This document shows positions 52,543 through 61,111 of a DNA stretch of 64,000 bases, piece by piece. The stretch is taken from positions 62,001 to 126,000 of the forward strand of contig JBAZBI010000006.1 in assembly GCA_041671545.1 (NCBI GenBank). The letters are read 5' to 3'. Under the pieces are notes generated by a model. The model was given only the letters and a program-made list of their open reading frames with translations. It ran no database searches and was not told where the DNA came from. Both the position numbers and the translations under genes were made by a program. Source of the stretch: UBA1563 sp041671545. Lineage in GTDB: Bacteria > Bacteroidota > Ignavibacteria > Ignavibacteriales > Ignavibacteriaceae. Each line of letters opens with the position of its first letter. Position 1 is the first letter of the stretch.

Positions 52543-53190
52543 ATGAAAAAAGTAATTACCGAGTCTGATGTTATTTTAAGTTATAAAAGCCAAGGGAAAA
52601 TTCTCTCGGTTGGAGAGTCGGATATTCTTACTCCATCTGCTAAAGATAAAATAAAAGATCTGGGAATTACGATCGTTAAAAAAGTAACTACTGATAAAAT
52701 CGAAACTCCGTTTCAGCAAACATTTTCTTCAAAAGAAATAAAAAATATTGTTGTGCTTGGCTGTGATCATACCGGACTTTCGGTTAAAACAATGCTGGCA
52801 AAAATTCTTGTAGAAAAAGGTTACAAGATTCAAGATGTTGGAACGTTCGACGAAGCATCTTGTGATTATCCCGATTTTGCTGTTGCTGTTGCAAAGAAAG
52901 TTAAAAACGGTGAAGTTGATTTCGGAATTATTGTGGATGCAACCGGAATACCATCGGCTATAACTGCTAATAAAGTAAAGGGAATCCGCGCAGCAACTTG
53001 TTATAATGAGTTCAGTGCAAAAAGCGCTCGTGAACATAACAACGCGAACGTATTGGTGCTTGGGGCAAAAGCACTTGGTGATGAAACTATCAAAGGAATT
53101 TTGGAAACCTGGCTTACTACAAAATTTGGCGGTGGGAGACATCAGAAGCGGCTTGATAAAATAACAGCAATTGAAAATCAAAATTCTTAA
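52543..53190 (+). CDS. Divergent RpiB/LacAB-family protein with N-terminal extension
   Basis: A 215-residue protein. Residues from about 66 match RpiB (VVLGCDHTG, DYPDFAVAVAKKV, ANKVKGIRAA, SAREHNNANVLVLGAKALG, GGRHQKRLDKI). The active-site loop CGTGIGMS is replaced by DATGIPSA (D132 for the catalytic Cys), and the His of the C-H-D segment is Y154. The first 50 residues (ITESDVILSYKSQGKILSVG, then ILTPSAKDKI) resemble N-terminal domains of microcompartment proteins such as EutQ. Probably not an ordinary ribose-5-phosphate isomerase; activity unknown. Confidence 0.8.
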   Translation: MKKVITESDVILSYKSQGKILSVGESDILTPSAKDKIKDLGITIVKKVTTDKIETPFQQTFSSKEIKNIVVLGCDHTGLSVKTMLAKILVEKGYKIQDVGTFDEASCDYPDFAVAVAKKVKNGEVDFGIIVDATGIPSAITANKVKGIRAATCYNEFSAKSAREHNNANVLVLGAKALGDETIKGILETWLTTKFGGGRHQKRLDKITAIENQNS

Positions 53191-53203
53191 CTCCGGAGTT
53201 TAA

Positions 53204-54145
53204 ATGAAAAATGTTTTTGTAATTATATTTCTTCTTCTACTTTCAGTTCAGATGGTGACTGAAGCGCAATCAATAAAAGTTAAAGAGAGGAAAGAAATAA
53301 CTATTCCAGAAGCGGGGGAACATTTCTTCCCGCGTTTCGCATCAGATGATGCTACAATTTATTTTACCCGTTCCTATTATCAAGGAATTGAATCACTTAA
53401 TCTTTTCACGAATGAATTCAAAACAATCACTTCGGAACAAGGTTCAGGATTTGATTTTCAATTTGCCAATGACGGGAACAAAATATTTTATCGAACAGAT
53501 GAATATTTGCAAGGGAAAAAGTACTCAGATATTAAATCTCTTGATCTACGCACAAACAAAATTGAACTGCTTGAAAGCCGGAAAAGAAATCTCTCTACTC
53601 CGAAAATACTTAGAAGCGGAGACTGCATTTATAAAAGTGATACGGATATAACCGTCAATAACAAGCTGAAACAAACTACGCAGCTTAACGTAATTCCTCA
53701 AGACACAATGTTGTTCTACGGCGATAACAATTTGATTTTGTTGATCAATGGAGAAAGAAAAGTTTTCAATCCTTTTGGCGATGGAAGCTATCTCTGGTCA
53801 TCATTTTCACCCGACAAATCAAAAATTCTTTTCACATTTATGGGAAAAGGAACGTACGTAACTGATATATCAGGTAACATTCTTCTTGAAGTTGGTTACG
53901 CCAACGCTCCAAAATGGTCGCCGGATGGTAAGTGGATCGCCTATATGGATGATAAAGATGACGGTACGAAAATTATTTCATCTGAAATATTTGTTCAATC
54001 GGCAGACGGAAAAGAAAAAATCAAACTCACCGATAGCAAAGAAACACATGAACAATTTCCAGAGTGGTCTCCTTCGATGAATGCAATAGTTTGCCACACT
54101 GCTGAGGGAAAAATCGTTTATCTTTCTTTAGAAAAAAATTATTAG
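53204..54145 (+). CDS. TolB-like WD40 beta-propeller, exported
   Basis: A 313-residue exported protein with signal peptide (VIIFLLLLSVQMVTEAQS). Blades of TolB/PD40 type recur: HFFPRFASDDATIYFTR, FDFQFANDGNKIFYRTD, SSFSPDKSKILFTF, NAPKWSPDGKWIAYMDD and QFPEWSPSMNAIVCHT. Such propellers bind periplasmic or outer-membrane partners. It precedes a secreted amidase by 10 nt, and the two may act together on the cell wall; inference. Confidence 0.85.
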   Translation: MKNVFVIIFLLLLSVQMVTEAQSIKVKERKEITIPEAGEHFFPRFASDDATIYFTRSYYQGIESLNLFTNEFKTITSEQGSGFDFQFANDGNKIFYRTDEYLQGKKYSDIKSLDLRTNKIELLESRKRNLSTPKILRSGDCIYKSDTDITVNNKLKQTTQLNVIPQDTMLFYGDNNLILLINGERKVFNPFGDGSYLWSSFSPDKSKILFTFMGKGTYVTDISGNILLEVGYANAPKWSPDGKWIAYMDDKDDGTKIISSEIFVQSADGKEKIKLTDSKETHEQFPEWSPSMNAIVCHTAEGKIVYLSLEKNY

Positions 54146-54155
54146 GCTTATTGAA

Positions 54156-56558
54156 ATGAAAAAACTTATTCTACTCTTCCTCCTTACGCGTTCACTTTTA
54201 GGACAAGATTTATCAGGTACAAAAATTTATATTAATCCCGGGCATGGCGGTTTGGATCCAGCTAACGATAGATTCGTATCGCAAACCGGATTTTGGGAAT
54301 CAGTATCCAATTTGGATAAAGGTTTAGCTCTGCGGAATATTTTATGGCAACTCAATACAACCATTTACATGTCCAGAGTTGCAAATGCAGATGCAGATGA
54401 TCTTCCGCTTTCCCAAATAGTTGCTGACGCAAATTCTAAGAATGTTGATTACTTCCACTCAATACACAGCAATGGATTTGACGGAAAATCAAATTACACG
54501 CTTTTACTTTTTCAAGGGAAAGATAATGCCCCAACCTATCCCGGTTCGTTAACTATGGCTAATTATGTTGTTGATGAAATTTATAAAACAAATAGAACGA
54601 CGGCAAAATATAGTCGCGGCGATTTCGATTTTTATGGAACAGGACAAGCCTACCTTGGTGTATTTAAAAATTTAAATGTTCCCGGAACTTTGTCCGAAGG
54701 TTCATTTCATGATTATATTCCTGAATCATGGCGATTGATGAATGCCGCTTACAAAAAACATGAAGCCTGGGCAATTGCCAGAGGTTTTCTGAAATATTTT
54801 GCTAAGCCGGGATTTTCAACCGGAATCATTGCAGGTTTAGCGAGAGATATGTATAAAACAGTAAGCTACTATGCAATTTCTTCCAAAGGAGATACAAAGG
54901 TTCCTGTAAATTATCTAAAAGTGACTCTTCAACCGGGGAATAGAGTTTACCAGGGAGACAATCTCAATAACGGATTTTTTATGTTTGACAGCGTTTCACC
55001 GGGAACATATAAACTCTACTTTGAATCGCCGGACTACATGAAGGATTCTTCCACGGTAGTTGTGGTGGCAAATCAGACTGTCTTTTCAGATAAATTAATG
55101 CTTTACGATTCAACCATTGCGCCGACTGTATTATCGCATGCACCGGATGTTAATTTTGGAGACAGCGTTTCTACTATATCAAAAGTGAAGATCAATTTTG
55201 ATAAACCGATGGCAACAACCGCAACCGCAAATGCCTTTTCGATTGATCCTTCTGTTGAGGGAACATTGAGTTGGGAAAATCAAAACATGACATTGGTTTT
55301 TACTCCGGCGATTAGCTATGAAAAATTGACATTTTATACAGTGAATTTATCAACCGGAGCAAAAAGCGTTTCAAATGTTTCAATCACACAACCATACAGT
55401 TTCTCGTTTTTAACAAAAAGCCGGAACAGATTAAATCTTTTAAGCAGTTATCCGGTTGATAATCAAGAGGGAATAAGTACATCGTTTTTCGGACGTGTAA
55501 GATTTGACGCTCCAATTTTAGGTTCATCCGTAGCTGCAAATCTATCTCTCTATTCACCTCAAAATGTGTTACTCCCGGTTTCGATAGTAACCACAGTTGA
55601 GAATGGAGTTGGAATAATTTCTTTCCAGCCGCAAAGTAATCTGGAAATAAACAGCGTCTATAAACTGGTTATTGGCGAATCTTTAAAAGATTCGGAAGGA
55701 ATTCCAACCGGAGTAAAAAATACCATTTTATTTTGTACGGTTTCTGAAAAATATTTATCCGGAACGATCGTGGACAGTTTTGAAGTAGTCGGGCAGTGGA
55801 AAAATCCGGGTTTAAATTCAGGATCAGTTGGAATTGACTCAGCTAAATCAACTTTTAATGTTACCTTTAGTTATAAATACAGCGGCTTGAAATCAGGAAG
55901 ATTAGCATACGTTTTTACTCAAACAAGCGGAGGTGTTTGCCAATTTTATGATGCAGCAAAACCGTCTATAGGATCAGAGACTTCATCAGAATTTGGTTTG
56001 TGGGTTAAAGGGGATTTAAGCAACAACATTTTAGAATATTGGTTCCATGATGAGAGTAATACAAATTTTGAAGTAATGGTTGATACGATTAATTGGTCGG
56101 GTTGGTTGTTGAAGAGAATTCCAAAATCTTCAATCGGGGGATCGGGGACAAAATATTTTAATAGTATTGTAATAAAACAAACATCGCTTGGCACAAAAAG
56201 CAGCATCGTATATGTTGATGACGCGCAATACGACATATTACTTCCCATAGAAAAAGATGAAACATCTTTAACTCCGGAAAGTTTAACTCTTTACCAGAAT
56301 TACCCAAATCCGTTTAATCCGTCAACGATGATAAGTTACCAGCTTCCGCAAAGTAGTTTTGTTACACTTAAAGTATTTGACGTTCTGGGAAATGAAATAA
56401 AAACTTTGGTGAGTGAATTTCAGCAAGCGGGAAGACATAATTACGAATTTGGATCCGCCACTGGTGGAACGAATTACGAATTAACATCGGGCGTTTATTT
56501 TTACCAGTTACGTGCCGGTGATTTTGTGCAAACAAAAAAGTTGGTAGTTTTGAAGTAA
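54156..56558 (+). CDS. N-acetylmuramoyl-L-alanine amidase with Por sorting tail
   Basis: An 800-residue secreted protein. After a short signal peptide, residues about 22-215 form an Amidase_3 domain: H30 (INPGHGGLDP), E48 (GFWES), the HSIHSNGF His near 100 and a later Glu (LSEGSF), the zinc site and catalytic Glu. Middle domains are Ig-like and bacterial Ig-5-type (KVKINFDKPMATTATANAF). The last 80 residues are a Por sorting domain (YPNPFNPSTMISYQLP, ending KKLVVLK). Hydrolyses peptidoglycan or a wall-like substrate, possibly outside the cell. Confidence 0.9.
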   Translation: MKKLILLFLLTRSLLGQDLSGTKIYINPGHGGLDPANDRFVSQTGFWESVSNLDKGLALRNILWQLNTTIYMSRVANADADDLPLSQIVADANSKNVDYFHSIHSNGFDGKSNYTLLLFQGKDNAPTYPGSLTMANYVVDEIYKTNRTTAKYSRGDFDFYGTGQAYLGVFKNLNVPGTLSEGSFHDYIPESWRLMNAAYKKHEAWAIARGFLKYFAKPGFSTGIIAGLARDMYKTVSYYAISSKGDTKVPVNYLKVTLQPGNRVYQGDNLNNGFFMFDSVSPGTYKLYFESPDYMKDSSTVVVVANQTVFSDKLMLYDSTIAPTVLSHAPDVNFGDSVSTISKVKINFDKPMATTATANAFSIDPSVEGTLSWENQNMTLVFTPAISYEKLTFYTVNLSTGAKSVSNVSITQPYSFSFLTKSRNRLNLLSSYPVDNQEGISTSFFGRVRFDAPILGSSVAANLSLYSPQNVLLPVSIVTTVENGVGIISFQPQSNLEINSVYKLVIGESLKDSEGIPTGVKNTILFCTVSEKYLSGTIVDSFEVVGQWKNPGLNSGSVGIDSAKSTFNVTFSYKYSGLKSGRLAYVFTQTSGGVCQFYDAAKPSIGSETSSEFGLWVKGDLSNNILEYWFHDESNTNFEVMVDTINWSGWLLKRIPKSSIGGSGTKYFNSIVIKQTSLGTKSSIVYVDDAQYDILLPIEKDETSLTPESLTLYQNYPNPFNPSTMISYQLPQSSFVTLKVFDVLGNEIKTLVSEFQQAGRHNYEFGSATGGTNYELTSGVYFYQLRAGDFVQTKKLVVLK

Positions 56559-56562
56559 GAAT

Positions 56563-56593
56563 TTTGTAGGGAATGAATTTCTCTTTAAATTTG
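56563..56593 (+). promoter_or_regulatory. Consensus promoter of the pyrK operon
   Basis: TTTG (56563-56566), exactly 19 nt, TAAATTTG (56586-56593): a full Bacteroidetes-type match. It predicts a leader of about 120 nt before the TTG start of pyrK, containing the hairpin at 56619-56641. Confidence 0.6.
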
Positions 56594-56618
56594 GGTTGTA
56601 CATAATAACATATCCGAT

Positions 56619-56641
56619 CTGTCGAAATTATAATTCGACAG
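56619..56641 (+). promoter_or_regulatory. Hairpin in the predicted pyrK leader
   Basis: CTGTCGAA and TTCGACAG form a perfect 8-bp stem with a 7-nt loop. There is no clear T-run behind it. It can be read either as the terminator of the amidase operon or as a leader structure, since a consensus promoter lies upstream. Confidence 0.4.
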
Positions 56642-56717
56642 AAAGGTTAATAAGTTGGCGTTACCCATCTAAAAGCTCAAAAATTAATGATTATTAATAC
56701 CACAAAAAGGATATCTC

Positions 56718-57485
56718 TTGTTTCTTGAGAATGCAACGGTTGATTCTGTTACACAAATCGGAACAAATGTTTTTCTCTTAAAATTACTTTCTGAAAAGAT
56801 CGCAAATCAAGCCAAACCGGGACAATTTGTAAATATCAAAGTTTCGGATTCGGATTTCCCCTTACTTCGCCGTCCTTTCAGCATTTGTAATGTAGAAAGT
56901 AATTCATTTAGCGTCATGTTCATAACTATCGGTGGAGGAACTCATATTCTTCAAGATAAACAACCGGGTGAGACTCTTGACGTTATGGGTCCGTTAGGAA
57001 ACGGATTTTCGCTTGATGGTGAATATGATAAAGCTGTTATAATTGCAGGTGGAATAGGGGCAGCGCCATTTCCATTCTTGATCAAAGAATTGGTTAAAAG
57101 CGGAAAAGAAATTCTATGTTTTTCCGGTGGAAGAACAAAAAATGATTGCATTAGCTATGAAATGCAAAATGTTTCATCTGCAACAGATGACGGAAGTCTT
57201 GGCTTTAAAGGAAATGTTGTACAACTTCTCGCTTCAAAAATTGATGAAATTAAAGGTGAGAATTTCAAAATATTCGGTTGCGGACCAAACGCTATGTTAA
57301 AAGCGCTTCAAACATTTTGTATTGAAAATAATTTTGATGGAGAGATTTCCACAGAATCATCAATGGCATGTGGTTTTGGAATTTGTCAAGGCTGCCCGGT
57401 GCAGTCGGCAACAGATGAAAATAAATTTTTATTGGTGTGTAAAGATGGTCCCGTTTTTAATGTAAAAGATGTTGTGCTGCCATGA
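56718..57485 (+). CDS. pyrK: Dihydroorotate dehydrogenase electron-transfer subunit
   Basis: A 255-residue PyrK, an FAD and [2Fe-2S] protein passing electrons from PyrD to NAD. Motifs are LLRRPFSICNV (FAD), DVMGPLGNGF, IIAGGIGAAPFPFLIKEL (NAD) and the C-terminal Cys set CGFGICQGCPV...LVCKDGPVF. TTG start at 56718 with AAAGG 8 nt upstream; the next conserved strand starts at once. Overlaps pyrD by 4 nt. Confidence 0.95.
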   Translation: MFLENATVDSVTQIGTNVFLLKLLSEKIANQAKPGQFVNIKVSDSDFPLLRRPFSICNVESNSFSVMFITIGGGTHILQDKQPGETLDVMGPLGNGFSLDGEYDKAVIIAGGIGAAPFPFLIKELVKSGKEILCFSGGRTKNDCISYEMQNVSSATDDGSLGFKGNVVQLLASKIDEIKGENFKIFGCGPNAMLKALQTFCIENNFDGEISTESSMACGFGICQGCPVQSATDENKFLLVCKDGPVFNVKDVVLP

Positions 57486-58399
57486 GTGAAGTAGATTTAT
57501 CCGTATCGGTTGGTCCGTTAAAATTAAGAAATCCGATTTTGCTTGCGTCCGGTACGGTGGGATACGGGAACGAAATAGCTGAATTTGTCGATCTAAATAA
57601 AATAGGGGGAATTGTAACAAAATCGTTAAGTTTAAAACCAAGAAAAGGAAATTCTCCGCAAAGAGTGGTTGAAACTCCATCAGGAATGTTGAACGCAATT
57701 GGATTAGCAAACGTTGGTGTGGAAGAATTCCTCAAAACGAAAATTCCGTTCTTACAAAAATTTAATACTGCAATAATCTGCAACATCGCTGCAAGTTCAA
57801 TTGAAGAGTATGTTGAATGCACAAAATTACTTACAACTGAAAAAACCATCTCAGCATTCGAAATTAATGTTTCGTGTCCCAATGTAAAAGAAGGCGGACT
57901 TGAATTCGGTAATGATAAAAAAGCCGTAGCAAGAATTACTGAAGAAGTAAAAAATGTTTCAACAAAACCGGTATTTATAAAATTATCGCCAAATGTGTCG
58001 AGGATTTTTGAATTCGCTTTAGCAGCAAAGGAAGCCGGTGCCGATGCAGTCTCAGCAATCAATACATTGGTTGGAACTGCTTTCGACATAAACTCGCGGA
58101 AACCAAAAATTAAAAACATTACCGGCGGACTTTCAGGACCTGCAATAAAACCGATAGCGCTTGCAAAAGTATTGGAGATAAAAAGAAATGTTGATATTCC
58201 AATAATCGGTATCGGCGGAATATTTTCTTGGAAAGATGCAGTTGAATTTATGATCGCCGGAGCCTCGGCTTTTCAATTGGGAACCGTGAATTTTGTACAT
58301 CCGAATATTTCCGAAACGATGATCAATGACTTAATTTTGTACTGTGAAAAAATGAAAATAACTTCAATAAAAAACTTAACCGGCTCGTACATCCTCTAA
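57482..58399 (+). CDS. pyrD: Dihydroorotate dehydrogenase B, catalytic subunit
   Basis: A 305-residue class 1B PyrD oxidising dihydroorotate to orotate in pyrimidine synthesis. Motifs are LRNPILLASGTVGYGNE, GIVTKSLSLKPRKGN, NAIGLANVGVEEF, INVSCPNVKEGG (with the class 1 catalytic Cys), PVFIKLSPNV, GGLSGPAIKPIALA and PIIGIGGIFSWKDA. Coupled to pyrK, as is usual for the B type. folC starts one base after the stop. Confidence 0.95.
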   Translation: MSEVDLSVSVGPLKLRNPILLASGTVGYGNEIAEFVDLNKIGGIVTKSLSLKPRKGNSPQRVVETPSGMLNAIGLANVGVEEFLKTKIPFLQKFNTAIICNIAASSIEEYVECTKLLTTEKTISAFEINVSCPNVKEGGLEFGNDKKAVARITEEVKNVSTKPVFIKLSPNVSRIFEFALAAKEAGADAVSAINTLVGTAFDINSRKPKIKNITGGLSGPAIKPIALAKVLEIKRNVDIPIIGIGGIFSWKDAVEFMIAGASAFQLGTVNFVHPNISETMINDLILYCEKMKITSIKNLTGSYIL

Positions 58400-58400
58400 G

Positions 58401-59666
58401 ATGAATATCGAACAGACATTAGAAAAACTTTATTCCCTTCAAATGTTCGGAATAAAACTTGGATTAGAGAATATCCGTAAGTTTCTCCAACTTCTCGGAA
58501 ATCCCCAGAACAATTTAAAATGTTTTCATATCGCCGGTTCAAACGGAAAGGGAAGTACGGCATCTTTTATTGCGAGTATTTTACAGACCGCCGGACACAA
58601 AACCGGACTTTATACTTCTCCTCATTTTGTAAAATTTAATGAACGAATCAGAATTAACGGCGATGAAATTGAAGATGAATTTATTGCTTCATTTTATAAC
58701 CGGCATGAACAATTTATTAATGAAAATAAACTGACATTTTTTGAAGTAACAACTGCGCTTGCCTTCACATATTTTGCCGAAAAAAAAGTAAAGTATGCCG
58801 TAATCGAAACAGGTCTCGGTGGAAGACTTGATGCAACGAACGTCTTGAAACCGCTGGCTGTTGTCCTAACTTCAATCAGTCTTGAGCATACCCAATATTT
58901 GGGAAATACGATAGAAGAAATAGCCACAGAGAAAGCTGCTATAATCAAACCGAAGACGAAAGTGTTTCTCGGTTTACTCCCGGAAAAAGCTGATGAGATC
59001 ATTCAACAAAAGTGTGAAGAAGTTGATTGCGAACTTTTTGAACTTGAAGATTTTATAATCGAACGTGATACTTACCTGGAACTCTATACTGAAGAACTTG
59101 ATATCGACAGATTAGATTCCCCGCTGCACGGTTATTATCAGAAATATAACGCCGCATTGGCTACTTTGGTTGTAAATAAAACAATTGGATTGGAAGATCT
59201 ACACATCTTTGAAAACGGATTGAAGCATGTAGTAGAAAACACGAAAATTCAAGGACGATACGAAATCGCTTCGGATAACCCGAGAATCATTTTTGATTCT
59301 GCACATAATCCCGAAGGTATCGAAAGTTTTCTTTCCGAATATCTAAAAGAAAAACCAAGATACAAAAAGACCCATCTTTTATTCGGAGTGATGAAAGATA
59401 AAGAAATTGAACAAATGCTCTTAAAATTGAAATCAGCATTTGATGAGTTTCATTTTACAGATATTCCTTTTGAGCGGGCTGAACGAAAAGAGAATCTCCT
59501 GACAATTGCAAGTAAATATAACTTGAAAGCTACCTTGGTTGATAACCCTACAGATTTCTTCACGGAATTCAAGACGAAAGTAAATTCGGAGGAATGTCTT
59601 GTTATTCTGGGAAGCATGTATTTACTTGGTGAAATAAAAAAAGGTTTAATCAAAGAAAAGACTTGA
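58401..59666 (+). CDS. folC: Folylpolyglutamate / dihydrofolate synthase
   Basis: A 421-residue Mur-ligase-family enzyme adding glutamate to folates. Motifs are HIAGSNGKGSTASFIASIL (P-loop), GLYTSPHFVKFNERIRING, FFEVTTALAF, VIETGLGGRLDATNVL, LEHTQYLGNTIEEIATEKAAI (carbamylated Lys region, split here) and FDSAHNPEG. Length is normal. Third gene behind the pyrK promoter. Confidence 0.94.
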   Translation: MNIEQTLEKLYSLQMFGIKLGLENIRKFLQLLGNPQNNLKCFHIAGSNGKGSTASFIASILQTAGHKTGLYTSPHFVKFNERIRINGDEIEDEFIASFYNRHEQFINENKLTFFEVTTALAFTYFAEKKVKYAVIETGLGGRLDATNVLKPLAVVLTSISLEHTQYLGNTIEEIATEKAAIIKPKTKVFLGLLPEKADEIIQQKCEEVDCELFELEDFIIERDTYLELYTEELDIDRLDSPLHGYYQKYNAALATLVVNKTIGLEDLHIFENGLKHVVENTKIQGRYEIASDNPRIIFDSAHNPEGIESFLSEYLKEKPRYKKTHLLFGVMKDKEIEQMLLKLKSAFDEFHFTDIPFERAERKENLLTIASKYNLKATLVDNPTDFFTEFKTKVNSEECLVILGSMYLLGEIKKGLIKEKT

Positions 59667-59693
59667 CAAAGAGAAAAAATATGTGCAATTTTG
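59663..59693 (+). promoter_or_regulatory. Possible rho promoter
   Basis: TTGACA (59663-59668) with CAATTTTG (59686-59693) after a 20-nt spacer from the TTG: close to TTG-N19-TAnnTTTG, with one mismatch in the -7. It would leave a 95-nt leader before rho, where autoregulation often acts. Confidence 0.3.
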
Positions 59694-59793
59694 AATCAAC
59701 CTCTTAAGCCAATCGATAAAATCACTGGTACTTAATTAAAAACAATAAGATATTTCCAAATTTTAGAACAAAAAAAACAATAAGGGTCAAATT

Positions 59794-61047
59794 ATGCCAA
59801 TGGATATTTCTGAACTGAAATCCAAAAAGATCGTAGAATTAAATGATATTGCCAAAGAACTCGGTGTTCAAGGTTATAGCGATCTTCGTAAACAAGAATT
59901 AATCTTTAAAATATTAGAAGCGCAAACCGGGAAAGATGGTTTAACTTTTTCCAAAGGTGTGTTAGAGGTATTGCCGGATGGATATGGATTTCTCCGTTCA
60001 GCAGATTATAATTATCTTCCATCGCCGGACGATATTTATGTTTCTCCTTCGCAGATTAAAAAATTTATGCTTCGTACGGGAGATTTTGTAAGCGGACAAG
60101 TTCGTCCTCCAAAAGAAGGAGAACGTTTTTTTGCTTTGCTTAGAGTAGAAGCAGTAAATGGACTTAGTCCCGATGGAATTAGAGACAGAACCTTATTTGA
60201 TAACTTAATTCCCGTATATCCTACCAAGAAACTAACTCTTGAGTCAGCTCCCGGTGAATATTCAATGAGAATATTAGACTTGCTTGCACCAATCGGAAAA
60301 GGACAGAGAGGATTGATCGTTTCTCCACCTAAGTCCGGTAAAACAATTCTCCTACAAAAAATCGCAAACTCAATTACCAGAAATCATCCTGAAGTAAAAT
60401 TAATTATTTTGTTGATCGATGAGCGTCCCGAAGAAGTAACCGATATGGAACGAAGCGTTAAAGCTGAAGTTATTAGCTCCACGTTTGATGAACCGGCGGA
60501 CCGTCACATTCAAGTTGCCGATATGGTTATTGAAAAAGCAAAACGTTTAGTTGAAGCAAATGAAGATGTTGTTATTCTTTTAGACAGTATCACGCGTCTT
60601 GCACGTGCTAATAATATTGTTGTTCCTCACTCAGGTAGAATTCTTTCCGGTGGTGTTGACTCAAATGCACTTCATAAACCAAAAAGGTTTTTCGGAGCTG
60701 CCCGTAACACAGAGGACGGCGGAAGTTTGACTATCATTGCAACTGCTTTGATCGATACCGGTAGCAGAATGGATGATGTTATCTTTGAAGAATTTAAAGG
60801 TACCGGAAACATGGAAGTTGTGCTCAATAGAGACTTAAGTGATAGAAGAATCTTCCCGGCAATCGATGTTAACCGTTCTTCAACAAGACGCGAAGATTTA
60901 CTGATTAAAGAAGATGATTTAGCTCGCATCTGGATTCTTAGAAAAATTCTGAGTGACTTCAATCCAATCGAAGCCATTGAGTTCATGACTTCGAGAATGA
61001 GAGGGACCAAGAACAACAAAGAATATTTATTGAACATGAACAGTTAG
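59794..61047 (+). CDS. rho: Transcription termination factor Rho
   Basis: A 417-residue hexameric helicase. The N-terminal Rho-N domain (LKSKKIVELNDIAKELGVQGYSDLRKQELIF, in parts) is followed by the RNA-binding CSD (GVLEVLPDGYGFLRS) and the ATPase core: SPPKSGKTILLQKIANSI (Walker A), LIILLIDERPEEVTDMERSV, ILLDSITRLARA and the Q/R-loop region. The order and length are standard. Monocistronic, with a leader of about 100 nt. Confidence 0.97.
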   Translation: MPMDISELKSKKIVELNDIAKELGVQGYSDLRKQELIFKILEAQTGKDGLTFSKGVLEVLPDGYGFLRSADYNYLPSPDDIYVSPSQIKKFMLRTGDFVSGQVRPPKEGERFFALLRVEAVNGLSPDGIRDRTLFDNLIPVYPTKKLTLESAPGEYSMRILDLLAPIGKGQRGLIVSPPKSGKTILLQKIANSITRNHPEVKLIILLIDERPEEVTDMERSVKAEVISSTFDEPADRHIQVADMVIEKAKRLVEANEDVVILLDSITRLARANNIVVPHSGRILSGGVDSNALHKPKRFFGAARNTEDGGSLTIIATALIDTGSRMDDVIFEEFKGTGNMEVVLNRDLSDRRIFPAIDVNRSSTRREDLLIKEDDLARIWILRKILSDFNPIEAIEFMTSRMRGTKNNKEYLLNMNS

Positions 61048-61111
61048 TAAACATTTCTTAAATGGAAAATCGGAAGGGTCAATACTTTGTATTCTTTTCT
61101 GTTAAAAACAT

